In this document: piece by piece, positions 35,091-43,194 of the stretch | Layout of the letters: every line of letters starts with the position of its first letter | Numbering within the stretch: the stretch's first letter is position 1 | Assembly (NCBI RefSeq): GCF_023223525.1 | Contig: NZ_JALPRX010000008.1 | Span: forward strand, 62,001-126,000 | Source of the DNA: Roseomonas acroporae | GTDB lineage: Bacteria; Pseudomonadota; Alphaproteobacteria; Acetobacterales; Acetobacteraceae | Length of the DNA: 64,000 bases | Direction of reading: 5' to 3' | Program-made: the position numbers and the translations under genes | Notes under the pieces: model-generated | The model's database searches: none | Told to the model about the DNA's origin: nothing | The model's input: the letters and a program-made list of their open reading frames with translations, nothing else

Positions 35091-35393
35091 ATGCCCACGG
35101 TCGTCATCTGGAAGAACGGCGAGCCGCACCGCGACGAGGTGGCCGACAACACCAACCTCGTCGTGCGCGCCGGCATCCGCAAATTCCCGTACCCGCACCT
35201 GCGCTACGGCTGCGGCATGGGCAAGTGCGCGAAATGCGCGTGCCGGGTGCTGGCGGGGGCCGAGAACCTGCCGGCGCCGAACTGGAAGGAGCAGGAGCGG
35301 CTGGGGGAGCGCCTCGCCGCGGGCTGGCGCCTGGCCTGCCAGCTCTGGCTGCATCACGACATCGAGCTGTCGCAGGACGACAAGCAGGCCTGA
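35091..35393 (+). CDS. [2Fe-2S] ferredoxin, plant type (first)
   Basis: Electron carrier of 100 residues. Four cluster cysteines are Cys41, Cys46, Cys49 and Cys83 (C-x4-C-x2-C-x33-C; GCGMGKCAKCAC and LACQLW), the plant/vertebrate-type pattern. A further cysteine at 51 is shared with the second ferredoxin of the operon. The start at MPTVVIW is preferred over an ATG six codons upstream because GGGAG lies before it. It differs from the second ferredoxin in its N-terminus, so the two are paralogues with separate tasks, perhaps donors to different steps or partners. No dedicated reductase gene is in the operon. Confidence 0.88.
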   Translation: MPTVVIWKNGEPHRDEVADNTNLVVRAGIRKFPYPHLRYGCGMGKCAKCACRVLAGAENLPAPNWKEQERLGERLAAGWRLACQLWLHHDIELSQDDKQA

Positions 35394-35407
35394 AAGCGAG
35401 GGGAACC

Positions 35408-35743
35408 ATGTACGTCATCCTGACGAGCAAGCCCGGCCGGTTCCGCACCGAGCTGGTGCCGGGGCTGCGGCCGGTGGAGGCCTACGAGTACCGCTTCCAC
35501 GACACGGTGCGCGCGCGCTTCGTGGTGGCCGAGCTGCTGCACGAGCTGCGCCTGCGCGTGATCGACGAGGCGGAGCCGCCGGTGCTGAACGAGGTGCCGG
35601 TGAAGTTCCTGGAGAAGTTCGAGAGCGTGGAGGCGGCGCGGCGGGAGCTGGCGCACCTGACGGCGTTCGGCGGCATGAAGGTGGCGCTGGAGCGCGTGCC
35701 GGCGCCGGACGAGGTGCCGGAGCCGGTGTCGGCGGCGGCATGA
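35408..35743 (+). CDS. Conserved-looking small protein between two ferredoxins
   Basis: Protein of 111 residues with no recognised domain. AGGGG is five bases before the ATG, and its last codons overlap the next ferredoxin gene (ATGA), so the two are translationally coupled. The sequence MYVILTSKPGRFRTELVPG then EYRFHDTVRARFVVAEL and NEVPVKFLEKFESVEAARRELAHL suggests a compact alpha/beta fold with a short Ala-Pro-Val tail. It has no cysteine, no signal and no membrane helix. Position suggests an assembly, docking or effector component of the oxygenase complex, similar in size to coupling proteins of diiron monooxygenases; that is speculation. Confidence 0.7.
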   Translation: MYVILTSKPGRFRTELVPGLRPVEAYEYRFHDTVRARFVVAELLHELRLRVIDEAEPPVLNEVPVKFLEKFESVEAARRELAHLTAFGGMKVALERVPAPDEVPEPVSAAA

Positions 35744-36111
35744 TCCAGGTCACCTTCCTCACCAACGAGGGCAAGGTCGTCACCGCGCCGGAGAACAGCA
35801 ACCTTCTGCGGGTCTCGCTGCGCGAGAAGGGCGGGATTCCCTTCAAGTGCGGCGGCGGGCTGTGCGGCACCTGCAAGTGCCGCATCGAGCAGGGAATCGA
35901 GAACACCGACGCGGTGAAGCCGAAGGAGCGCAAGCACCTCACCGAGGCGCAATTCGCCGAGGGCTGGCGCATGGCGTGCCAGACCTTCCTCAACGGTGAT
36001 GTCAGCGTGTCATGGCAGCCGCGGCCGGCCACGGGCACGGCGGCGAAGCCCGCCATGGCGTCCGCCGGGACGTCCCCGACGGCGCCCGCCGGAACGACGG
36101 GGCAGGAGTAG
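35740..36111 (+). CDS. [2Fe-2S] ferredoxin, plant type (second)
   Basis: Electron carrier of 123 residues. Cluster ligands Cys37, Cys42, Cys45 and Cys80 (C-x4-C-x2-C-x34-C; KCGGGLCGTCKC and MACQTFL). The N-terminus VTFLTNEGKVVTAPENSNLLRVSLREKGGIPFKC resembles ferredoxin domains of oxygenase reductases. A 30-residue Ala/Pro/Thr tail follows the fold, longer than usual. Its start overlaps the preceding gene by four bases. With the first ferredoxin it doubles the electron supply in this operon, an unusual arrangement for a diiron oxygenase. Confidence 0.88.
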   Translation: MIQVTFLTNEGKVVTAPENSNLLRVSLREKGGIPFKCGGGLCGTCKCRIEQGIENTDAVKPKERKHLTEAQFAEGWRMACQTFLNGDVSVSWQPRPATGTAAKPAMASAGTSPTAPAGTTGQE

Positions 36112-36115
36112 GACG

Positions 36116-36595
36116 ATGCGACGCGCATTCAAGCTTGAATTGGCGGAGGCCCGGGCGATGGTGGTGGCGGCGATCGCCGAGGCCTCCATGCTGGGCGTGG
36201 GCGAGACGGTCTGCGTCTCCGACGAAGGCGGTTTCCCGCTGGTGCTGGAGCGCATGGACGGGGCGCGCGTGACGGGCCCGCAGATCGCCTGGAACAAGGC
36301 GTTCACCGCGGCCGGGCACCGGCGCTCCACGCACCTGTTCAACACGCCGCCGAACGGGCCGGCCCTGCCGGGCAACGAGGCCTTCGGCATCCAGTGGAGC
36401 TTCGAGGGGCGCTTCGCCGTCTTCGTCGGCGGCTTCCCCATCGTGGTGGATGGCGAGGTGGTGGGCGGCATCGGCCTCAGCGGCGGCAATGGCGAGCAGG
36501 ACACGGCCTGCGGCCTGGCCGGGCTGCGGGCCCTGCAGGAGCTGCTGGCGCCGCAGGGCCACGAGGTGCTGGTGGCGGTGGACATCAAGAAGTAG
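36116..36595 (+). CDS. GlcG/HbpS family protein
   Basis: Protein of 159 residues of the GlcG/HbpS (DUF336) family: KLELAEARAMVVAAIAEASMLGVGETVCVSDEGGFPLVLERMDGA, AWNKAFTAAGHRRST, FGIQWSFEGRFAVFVGGFPIVVDGEVVGGIGLSGGNGEQDTACGLAGL. HbpS binds haem in Streptomyces; GlcG relatives occur beside many oxidation pathways (glycolate, corrinoid, aromatic amine) with unclear role. AGGAG lies five bases upstream, and only four bases separate it from the second ferredoxin, so it closes the operon. It may bind substrate, haem or iron for the diiron enzyme. Confidence 0.88.
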   Translation: MRRAFKLELAEARAMVVAAIAEASMLGVGETVCVSDEGGFPLVLERMDGARVTGPQIAWNKAFTAAGHRRSTHLFNTPPNGPALPGNEAFGIQWSFEGRFAVFVGGFPIVVDGEVVGGIGLSGGNGEQDTACGLAGLRALQELLAPQGHEVLVAVDIKK

Positions 36596-36682
36596 CGGCG
36601 CGGGGCCGGGGCGCTTCCCGGCCCGCGCCGCGGTCGCCTGACAGGATCGGCGCTCGGGCACGCGCCGGCGCCGGGGCCGGCG

Positions 36683-37696
36683 TCAGTAGGTCTCGAAGAT
36701 CCGCGCGATCGCCGCCGGGTCGGCGGTGCGGGTGAGGGCGAGCGCCAGCAGGATGCGCGCCTTCTGCGGCGTCAGGTTGTCGGCCGAGAGGATGCCCGCC
36801 TCGCGCAGCCGCGTGGAGAGCACGACGCGGCCGCTGCCGGCGCGCGTCGATTCCACCACGGTGACGCCGGCCGCCACCGCCTCGCGCAGCGCCGCGTGGT
36901 CGCCCGGCGTGTTCATGCCCGGCGCGAAGCCGGCCTGCACGATGCCGCGCGCGCCCGCCGCGACGAAGGCGCGGATCGCCGTGCCGTCGCTGCCGGCGTA
37001 GCTGTAGGCGATGTCGACGCGCGGGATGGCGTCGAGCGCCGCGACGTCGAACTCCGTGTCCGGCGCCGCGCGGCGCACGGGGCGGCGGTAGAACGCCACG
37101 CGGTCGCCGTCTGCATGGCCGAGCGCGCCGAAATCCGGCGTGCGGAAGGTCTGCAGCCGCAGCGTCGAGGTCTTGGTGACGTCGCGCGCGGCGTGGATCT
37201 CGTCGTTGAGCAGCACCAGCGCGCCGAGGCCGCGCGCCTCCGGGCTCGCCGCGACGCGCACGGCGCCGACCAGGTTCATGCCGACATCGGTGGAGAGCGC
37301 CGAGATCGGCCGCTGCGCGCCGACCACGACGACGGGGATGTCGGTCCTCAGCGTCAGCGAGAGGAAGTAGGCGGTCTCCTCCAGCGTCGCCGTGCCGTGG
37401 CCGATGACGATGCCGGCGAGGCCCTTCTCCGTGGCGGCGAGGCGGTGGCATTCGGCGGCCAGGGCGCGCCAGTCGGCGAAGTCGATGTCGGGGCTGAGCA
37501 CGGCCTTGTAGGGCACGGCGAACACGTCGGCGACCTCGGCCAGCGCCGGCACGGCGGCCAGGATCTCCGCCGCCTCCAGCCGCTTGTTGTTGGCGCCGTA
37601 GTCGTTGACGTCGAGCGGCCCCTTGCCGACGGAGGACATGGTGCCGCCGGTGCCGATGAACGCCACGCGGGGCTTCGCTGCGATCGTTGTGGCCAT
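36683..37696 (-). CDS. Type II-like L-asparaginase
   Basis: Asparaginase/glutaminase family enzyme of 337 residues that hydrolyses L-asparagine. Threonine motifs are intact: VAFIGTGGTMSS (nucleophile Thr near 17) and GIVIGHGTATLEETAYFLSL (second Thr with the His-Gly-Thr triad), followed by VVVVGAQRPISALSTDVGMNLVGAVRVA and FAPGMNTPGDHAALREAV. No signal peptide, so cytoplasmic. AGGAG precedes the ATG at MATTIAA. Unusually, the frame upstream of this ATG is open for a further 460 codons into a DUF429-like gene, so a larger fusion product could be made. It is convergent with the oxygenase operon. Confidence 0.85.
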   Translation of the reverse strand: MATTIAAKPRVAFIGTGGTMSSVGKGPLDVNDYGANNKRLEAAEILAAVPALAEVADVFAVPYKAVLSPDIDFADWRALAAECHRLAATEKGLAGIVIGHGTATLEETAYFLSLTLRTDIPVVVVGAQRPISALSTDVGMNLVGAVRVAASPEARGLGALVLLNDEIHAARDVTKTSTLRLQTFRTPDFGALGHADGDRVAFYRRPVRRAAPDTEFDVAALDAIPRVDIAYSYAGSDGTAIRAFVAAGARGIVQAGFAPGMNTPGDHAALREAVAAGVTVVESTRAGSGRVVLSTRLREAGILSADNLTPQKARILLALALTRTADPAAIARIFETY

Positions 37697-39079
37697 GCCC
37701 GACTCCTGCGCCGACGACGGTTCCGTGCTAGGGCGGGACGGTACGGGGCATACCCCGCACAGGCAACCTGACGCGCTCCCCGGCCGGCGGATCCGGCTGG
37801 TGCGGCCCACGACAAGGAACCGGCCGTTCGCCGTTGCCCGTCTCCCCCGGCCGCGCGCCGGCAGGCCCGAGGTCATCCAGCATGCAGGCGCGCCTGGCAT
37901 GTCGCGCGCAGGCGCGCCCGGCATATCGCGCGGCAGCGCCGTCTGGCCGAGCACCCAGCCCTCCCAGCGTCGCACCCAGGGATCGTCGGGCACGAAATCG
38001 GGCCGGGCACCGTCCAGCACGGCGATCAGGCCGAGCAGGCCGATCACGCTGTCGAAGCGGTCCTCGCCGGCCGCGTCCGCGCCGAAGCCATCCGCGATCG
38101 CGGCGTCGAGGGCGGGGGAAGCCTGCACGCCGAGCCGCGCCATCGTCGCGCGCAGGGCCGGCGCCAGGGCACGCCGCGGCGCCTGGGCACGCTTGCTGCC
38201 GCCGAGTCGCAGGCCGAGCTGGCGCAGGCATTCGGCCGGGTAGACCTCGGCCAGCACCGCCGCGCCGGGGGCGAGCAGGGCGCGCAGTCCGCCCTCGAAG
38301 GGCCAGAGACGGATCGGGATGGCGCCGGCCGCCGGCGTGGCGCCGAGCGCCGGCACCAGCCAGTCGCGCCAGGCGGCGATGGCGGCCTTGCCGCTCTGGT
38401 TGGCGCCGAGCGTCCAGAACAGCGGCGCGCCGGCGGGCCGCTCGGCCGTGGCGCGGTCGCAGAGGCGTGACAGCGCCGCCGGCCCCGAGAGGCCCAGCGC
38501 CGCCGCGTGCGCCGCCCGCGTCATGCCCCGGATGCCGCGCGCCGGGTAGAAGGGGCGGGCGGGCGAGACGGTGTCGAGACCGGGGCTGACCGCGAAGAAC
38601 GCGCTGCCGGCGTCCAGCCCGCGCAGGAAGGCGGGGAAGTCGGGCGCGTCCCGGAGGGAGGGCATCGGCACGACCGTGGCGGCCGCCGGGGCTGCGCCCA
38701 GCCGCGCCGCGTATTCGCGTGGCAGGCCGAGCGGCAGGTCGAGCCCGAGCGCCAGGGGCGCGCCGTCCGCCAGCAGATCGGGCAGCAGCGTCTCCACCGG
38801 CCCGACGAGGCGCGGCGCCCCGGCCACCCAGCCGGCCGCCCCGCGCGTCGCCACGCTGATCCAGCGCTTGCGCGGGTCGGCACTCCAGTCCGCATGGGCG
38901 GCGCGCAGGGATGGGGTGCCGTGGCGACCGTCCTTGCGCGGGTCGGCACTCCAGTCCGCATGGGCGGCGCGCAGGGATGGGGTGCCGTGGCGACCGTCCG
39001 GGCCGGCCGGCCCCGCGCCGCTACCCGGGATGCGCCGTCCGGCGGAAGCCGCCGGGGGCGGGGGGCACACCGGGCCCAT
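37697..39079 (-). CDS. DUF429-like protein running in frame into asparaginase
   Basis: Reading frame of about 461 codons before the asparaginase ATG, with no stop between them. The central 300 residues are protein-like and resemble DUF429 predicted nucleases: AAHADWSADPRKRWISVATRG, LALGLDLPLGLPREYAARL, FYPARGIRGMTRAAHAAAL, PLFWTLGANQSGKAAIAAWRDWLVPAL, PFEGGLRALLAPGAAVLAEVYPAECLRQLGL and ADAAGEDRFDSVIGLLGLIAVLDGARPDFVPDDPWVRRWEGWVLGQ. The last 75 codons (RDMPGAPA twice, then arginine-rich) are not, suggesting a lost stop codon. The N-terminus is disturbed by a 66-bp tandem duplication and lacks a close ATG; the distant one at MGPVCPPP is uncertain. Confidence 0.65.
38867..38998. repeat. Perfect 66-bp tandem duplication
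   Basis: Two identical adjacent 66-base copies (38867-38932 and 38933-38998), each starting CTTGCGCGGGTCGG. 66 is a multiple of three, so the frame is kept and residues of the type GRHGTPSLRAAHADWSADPRK occur twice. No divergence, so the duplication is recent or an assembly artefact. Confidence 0.9.
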
Positions 39080-39118
39080 CCGGGCCGGCCAGCCCCGAAT
39101 GCCCGCCGCGACGCCGCC

Positions 39119-39340
39119 TCACAGCGGCTTCTGGGCCTTCTCCAGCAGCCGGGCGAAGAAGCCGGGCTTCCTGGCCGGCGCCGGGGTGGCCTTGGCGGCG
39201 GCCTTGCGGGCCGCCTCCTGCTCCGCCTTCTCGGCCTTCTCCTTCTGCTCCAGCCAGCGTTCCAGCGACAGGCCGGCCTTCCTGGCCCGCTTCGCCTCGT
39301 AGGCGCGCTGGCCCTCGGTCATCGCTCGCTTATCGGCCAT
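39119..39340 (-). CDS. Small Lys/Ala-rich conserved alphaproteobacterial protein
   Basis: Protein of 73 residues: a basic start (MADKRAMTEGQRAYEAKRARKAGLSLERWLEQKEK), a charged helix or coiled coil (KAEKAEQEAARKAAAKA), and a C-terminal FFARLLEKAQKPL. Small proteins with this opening occur in many Rhodospirillales; no function is known to me. It is highly basic and helical, so it may bind nucleic acid or the membrane. GGAG lies about a dozen bases before the ATG. Its stop is 40 bases from the DUF429-like start on the same strand. Confidence 0.65.
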   Translation of the reverse strand: MADKRAMTEGQRAYEAKRARKAGLSLERWLEQKEKAEKAEQEAARKAAAKATPAPARKPGFFARLLEKAQKPL

Positions 39341-39521
39341 TCGCGGGTCTCTCCAAGGGGCGCCCCGAGGGGGCGCCGATGGGGCTTGCCGGCGGGGCCA
39401 TCCGGCGCCCGCCCTGCTCGGGCGGTCTTTTCGGGCGGCGGCGCGCGGCAGGCAAGATGTCGTGCGCGGAAACGGGAAGCCCGGGCTTGCATCCGGCGGC
39501 CGGCTGGAGTCTCTGCGCGGC

Positions 39522-39854
39522 ATGGAAGCTCGCGTGAAGGCTGGAATCTGGGTGTCGATGGCGCTGCGGCTGGCGGATGGCGCCGGCCGGCCGGGCGCCG
39601 TGCTGCGCAAAGGCGATCCGGACGCCGGCGGCGTGCTGTGCGTGCTGCACGGGCGAGAGGGTCTGGTGGTGCTGGCCCAGGTGCGCGACGCCGAGGGCCG
39701 GCCGGCCTGGATACGCGGCACCGGCCCGGCGCCGGTCGGGCAGGCGGAGACCGACGCCTACGTGGCGCGCCAGGTGAAGCGCGACCCCGATCTGTGGGTG
39801 GTGGAATTCGAGGCGCCGGACCTGCTGCCGCCCTTCGAGGCGAAGCTGCTGTAG
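39522..39854 (+). CDS. DUF1491 family protein
   Basis: Protein of 110 residues, DUF1491, restricted to Alphaproteobacteria: EARVKAGIWVSMALRLADGAGRPGAVLRKGDPDAGGVLCVLHGREGLVVLAQ, then ETDAYVARQVKRDPDLWVVEFEAPD. The ATG at MEARVKAG is used because the residues before it are unlike the family. No function has been assigned to the family. Single gene, divergent from the small basic protein and followed by a repeat block. Confidence 0.82.
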   Translation: MEARVKAGIWVSMALRLADGAGRPGAVLRKGDPDAGGVLCVLHGREGLVVLAQVRDAEGRPAWIRGTGPAPVGQAETDAYVARQVKRDPDLWVVEFEAPDLLPPFEAKLL

Positions 39855-39955
39855 CAGGGACGACGCGCCCCGCGCTCCCTCTCGTCATCGGGGAAGGCGC
39901 GGCGCCCGGACCCCGCTTCGTCAGCGGAGAGGGCTCCGCCCCCCAACCCCTCCGG

Positions 39956-40129
39956 CCAGGGAAGGCTCTGCCTTCCCTGGAGCCCATCCGCCAGGAGGGC
40001 GAGGCCCTCCTGGGCTCCGTTCGTTTGGTCCCGGGTGTCGGAACACCTCGGACTTTCTTCCCGAAACGGGGTTTCCGAAGGGGCTTCGCCCTTCGGCGGG
40101 AGGGTGCTGGGGAGGGCAACGCCCTCCCT
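39956..40129. repeat. Composite palindromic repeat block C
   Basis: Hairpins 39956-39980 (CTCT loop region), 39991-40012, 40075-40096 (CCGAAGGGG arm) and 40110-40129. The core text between them differs from blocks A, B, D and F except for CGAAACGGGGTTTCC. It lies between convergent DUF1491 and TIGR02300 genes, where it could end both transcripts. Confidence 0.8.
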
Positions 40130-40172
40130 GCCGGGGCCCGGGGCGGCGCCCCGATGCCCCCGCGCCGGGCCC

Positions 40173-40496
40173 TCAGCCCTCCTCGTCGCGGTCCGTCTCG
40201 ACCTCGATGTCCTCGCCGAGCGCCTCGTCGGCGTCGTCCAGCTCCTCGGCGTCCTCCAGCGCCTCGTCGCCCTCGGCCTCCTCCAGCTCGGGCTCGTCAC
40301 CCTCCGCCTCGGCAGGGGTGGCGACGCGGCGCTTGAGCTTGTCGTCCACCGGGCCGGCGGCGCGGCGCAGGCGCGGCTGCTCGGCCGGCTGCTCGGTGCC
40401 GCATTTCGGGCAGACGGCGGGGGTGCGGGCCAGGTCGTAGAACTTCGCGCCGCAGGCGACGCAGACGCGCTTCAGACCCAGTTCGGGCTTGGCCAT
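40173..40496 (-). CDS. TIGR02300 family protein (FYDLN acid)
   Basis: Protein of 107 residues. A zinc-ribbon-like N-terminus with four cysteines ([23 protein letters not shown]) holds the FYDL motif that names the family; the second half is extremely acidic ([24 protein letters not shown], Asp/Glu-rich to the end), with the VDDKLKRR motif between. The family is limited to Alphaproteobacteria, and its usual neighbour is aroA, as here (divergent). Function unknown; the acidic tail and zinc ribbon suggest a role with RNA polymerase, ribosome or DNA-binding proteins. Confidence 0.9.
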   Translation of the reverse strand: MAKPELGLKRVCVACGAKFYDLARTPAVCPKCGTEQPAEQPRLRRAAGPVDDKLKRRVATPAEAEGDEPELEEAEGDEALEDAEELDDADEALGEDIEVETDRDEEG

Positions 40497-40694
40497 GGAT
40501 CGTGTCTCAGCCTCGTGCAGGGGCCGTCGCGGCGCGGGGCAGAGCCGGCGGCGCGCGGCGGGCGGGCAGGTCCCGCCGCGCCGTTTCCCCCCGCGGCCGA
40601 TTTCCCCTTGGCCGGTCCCGACGGGCGGGAGCCAGGGTGCGGCTGGAGGAAGGGCGGGCGAAAAGGTGCGGCGCATTGCCACGCGCGCCGCCGC

Positions 40695-42110
40695 ATGTCA
40701 AACGCGCCGGCCATGCCTGCCGAAACGTCCGCTCCCGTCCCGTCGCATCCCGCCGCCGGCACCCACGGCGCCGCCGATCCGCGCCCGATGCGCGCCGCCG
40801 CGCCCGGCCGGCCGCTTTCCGGATCGCTGCGCGTGCCCGGCGACAAGTCGATCAGCCACCGCGCGCTGATGTTCGGGGCGCTGGCGGTCGGCACGACGGC
40901 GATCGAGGGGCTGCTGGAGGGCGAGGACGTGCTGCGCACCGCCGCCGCCATGCGCGCCCTCGGCGCCGAGGTCGAGCAGCTCGCGCCCGGGCGCTGGCGC
41001 GTGGCCGGGCGCGGCATCGGCGGGCTGCTGGAGCCGGCCGACGTGCTCGACATGGGCAATTCCGGCACCGCCGCGCGGCTGCTCTGCGGCCTGCTGGCGG
41101 GGCACCCGATCTTCTCCGTCATGACCGGCGACGCCAGCCTGCGCCGCCGCCCGATGCGCCGGGTGATCGACCCGCTGAGCGCCACCGGCGCCCGCTTCGC
41201 CGCGCGCGAGGGCGGCAGGCTGCCGCTGGCCATCGAGGGCGCGGCCGACCCGCTGCCGCTCGACTACCGCCTGCCGGTGGCCTCGGCGCAGGTGAAGTCG
41301 GCGGTGCTGCTGGCCGGGCTCTGCGCCCCGGGCACCACCCGCGTGGTGGAGCCGGAGCCGACGCGCGACCACACCGAGAACATGCTGCGCCACTTCGGCG
41401 CCACGGTGCGCGTCGAGGACACGCCCGAGGGCCGCGTGATCGAGCTGGAAGGCCAGCCGGAGCTGGTGGCGGCGCCGATCATGGTGCCGGGCGATCCCTC
41501 CTCGGCGGCCTTCCCGGTGGCGGCGGCGCTGCTGGTGCCGGGCTCCGCGCTGACCGTCGAGGGAATCGGGCTGAACCCGCTGCGCACCGGCCTGCTCGCC
41601 ACGCTGCGCGAGATGGGCGCCGACCTGACCGTGCGGAACGAGCGGGTCGAGGGCGGCGAGCCCACGGGCGACCTGCTGGTGCGCCACGGCCCGCTGCGCG
41701 CCGTGGAGGTGCCGCCCGGCCGCGTCCCGAGCATGATCGACGAGTACCCGATCCTGGCCGTCCTCGCCGCCTTCGCGCAGGGCACCACGCGCATGCGCGG
41801 CCTCGCGGAGCTGCGCGTGAAGGAGAGCGACCGCCTCGCCGCCACCGCCGCGCTGCTGGCCGCCGCCGGCGCGCGCGCCGAGATCCTGGGCGACGACCTG
41901 CTGGTGCACGGCAACGGCGCCCCGCCCCCGGGCGGCGGCCTGGTGGCGACGCACATGGACCACCGCATCGCCATGAGCGCCCTGGTCCTCGGCCTCGCCT
42001 CGGCGGCGCCGATGCGCATCGACGACGGCGCCTTCATCGACACGAGCTTCCCCGGCTTCGCCGCGCTGATGAACCGCGTGGCGGGGGCCGAGGCGCTGAC
42101 GGCGGGCTGA
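40695..42110 (+). CDS. aroA: 3-phosphoshikimate 1-carboxyvinyltransferase (EPSP synthase), class II
   Basis: EPSP synthase of 471 residues (or 465 from a second ATG), sixth step of the shikimate pathway. It resembles the CP4 class II type throughout: [115 protein letters not shown] and [15 protein letters not shown]. In CP4 the residue giving glyphosate tolerance is Ala100; the matching residue here is Gly124 (GNSGTAAR), so tolerance is not predicted. The first 35 residues are a non-conserved extension. The gene is followed four bases later by cmk, as is usual. Confidence 0.95.
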   Translation: MSNAPAMPAETSAPVPSHPAAGTHGAADPRPMRAAAPGRPLSGSLRVPGDKSISHRALMFGALAVGTTAIEGLLEGEDVLRTAAAMRALGAEVEQLAPGRWRVAGRGIGGLLEPADVLDMGNSGTAARLLCGLLAGHPIFSVMTGDASLRRRPMRRVIDPLSATGARFAAREGGRLPLAIEGAADPLPLDYRLPVASAQVKSAVLLAGLCAPGTTRVVEPEPTRDHTENMLRHFGATVRVEDTPEGRVIELEGQPELVAAPIMVPGDPSSAAFPVAAALLVPGSALTVEGIGLNPLRTGLLATLREMGADLTVRNERVEGGEPTGDLLVRHGPLRAVEVPPGRVPSMIDEYPILAVLAAFAQGTTRMRGLAELRVKESDRLAATAALLAAAGARAEILGDDLLVHGNGAPPPGGGLVATHMDHRIAMSALVLGLASAAPMRIDDGAFIDTSFPGFAALMNRVAGAEALTAG

Positions 42111-42114
42111 GGCC

Positions 42115-42867
42115 GTGCCGGTGCCGTCCGACGGCGTGCCCCCCCTTGGGCCCCCCCTTGCCCCCCCCCCTGCGCTCGCTCCTGGGCCCGCTCCTGGGCC
42201 CGCTGGCGGCACGGCCGGGACAGGCCGGGGCACCGGGGCCGCGCCGCTCGTCGTCGCCGTGGACGGGCCGGCCGCCGCCGGCAAGGGCACGCTGGCGCGC
42301 CGGCTCGCCGCCACGCTGGGGCTGCCCTATCTCGACACCGGCCTGCTCTACCGCGCCGTCGGCCGCCGCGTGCTGGATTCCGGCGCCGATCCGCGCGACG
42401 CCGCCGCCGCCGAGGCCGCGGCGCGCACCCTGGCGGCGGCCGACCTCGCCCGCACCGACCTGCGCGTGCCCGAGGTGGACATGGCCGCTTCCGCCGTCGC
42501 CGCCGTGCCGGGCGTGCGCGCCGCGCTGCTCGACTTCCAGCGCGCCTTCGGGGCCGCCTCGGGCGCGGTGCTGGACGGGCGCGACATCGGCACGGTGGTG
42601 TTCCCGCAGGCCCCGGTGAAGCTGTTCGTCACCGCCTCCCCGGCGGAGCGCGCGCGGCGGCGCTGGCTGGAGTTGCAAGGACGCGGCGTGGCGGCGGAAC
42701 TCGCGCAGGTCGAGGCCGAGCTGCGCGCGCGCGACGCGCAGGACGCGGCCCGCGCGGCGGCACCGCTGAAGCCGGCGGCGGATGCGGTGCTGCTGGACAC
42801 CACCGCGCTCGATGCCGACGCGGCGCTGGCGGCGGCGGTGGCGGTGGTGCGCGGGAAGGGCTGGTAG
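42115..42867 (+). CDS. cmk: Cytidylate kinase
   Basis: CMP/dCMP kinase of 250 residues counted from the only upstream GTG. P-loop AVDGPAAAGKGTLARRLAA, LPYLDTGLLYRAVG, GAVLDGRDIGTVVFPQAPVKLFVTASPAERARRR, and LELQGRG are standard Cmk. The first 43 residues are a Pro/Gly-rich extension coded by C-runs and are not normal for Cmk; a start just before PLVVAVDG would be expected but no ATG, GTG or TTG lies there. It may be a real extension, or homopolymer miscounts hide the start. In most alphaproteobacteria rpsA follows cmk; here a repeat block and an ABC transporter follow. Confidence 0.9.
   Translation: MPVPSDGVPPLGPPLAPPPALAPGPAPGPAGGTAGTGRGTGAAPLVVAVDGPAAAGKGTLARRLAATLGLPYLDTGLLYRAVGRRVLDSGADPRDAAAAEAAARTLAAADLARTDLRVPEVDMAASAVAAVPGVRAALLDFQRAFGAASGAVLDGRDIGTVVFPQAPVKLFVTASPAERARRRWLELQGRGVAAELAQVEAELRARDAQDAARAAAPLKPAADAVLLDTTALDADAALAAAVAVVRGKGW
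42139..42170. repeat. Three poly-C tracts at the cmk start
   Basis: C7 (42139-42145), C7 (42151-42157) and C10 (42161-42170) within 32 bases in the first codons of cmk. Slippage in any of them would shift the frame. Confidence 0.8.
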
Positions 42868-43170
42868 GGCCGGCGCCTTCCCGGGAAGGTGCTGCCTTTC
42901 CCGGACCCTATCCGCCCCCTGGGGAGGGCTCCGCCTTCCCCAGACCCCAACCGCCCCCTGGGGAGGCTCTGCCTTCCCCAGACCCCAACCGCCAGGAACC
43001 TCAGGTTCCTGGACCTCCGCCGGCGTCTTTCGGCCTCGATGGCTCAACCATCGGGGCCCGGATCCGAACGGGGTTTCCAAAGGGGCTTCGCCCTTTGGCG
43101 GATGGGTCCAGGGAAGGCGGCGCCTTCCCTGGTGGGAGAGTGCAGAGAGGGCCAAGCCCTCTCCGTTGCC
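42868..43170. repeat. Composite palindromic repeat block D
   Basis: Six or seven hairpins, including 42992-43012, 43078-43098 and 43108-43132, plus several with CCTGGGGAGG arms. From 43098 back to 42992 it is the reverse complement of the core in blocks B and F, including the GGATCCGAACGGGG and GGCTCAACCATCG stretches. It separates convergent cmk and ABC transporter genes. Confidence 0.85.
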
Positions 43171-43194
43171 CGCGCGCCGGCAGCACTTCCCCTC

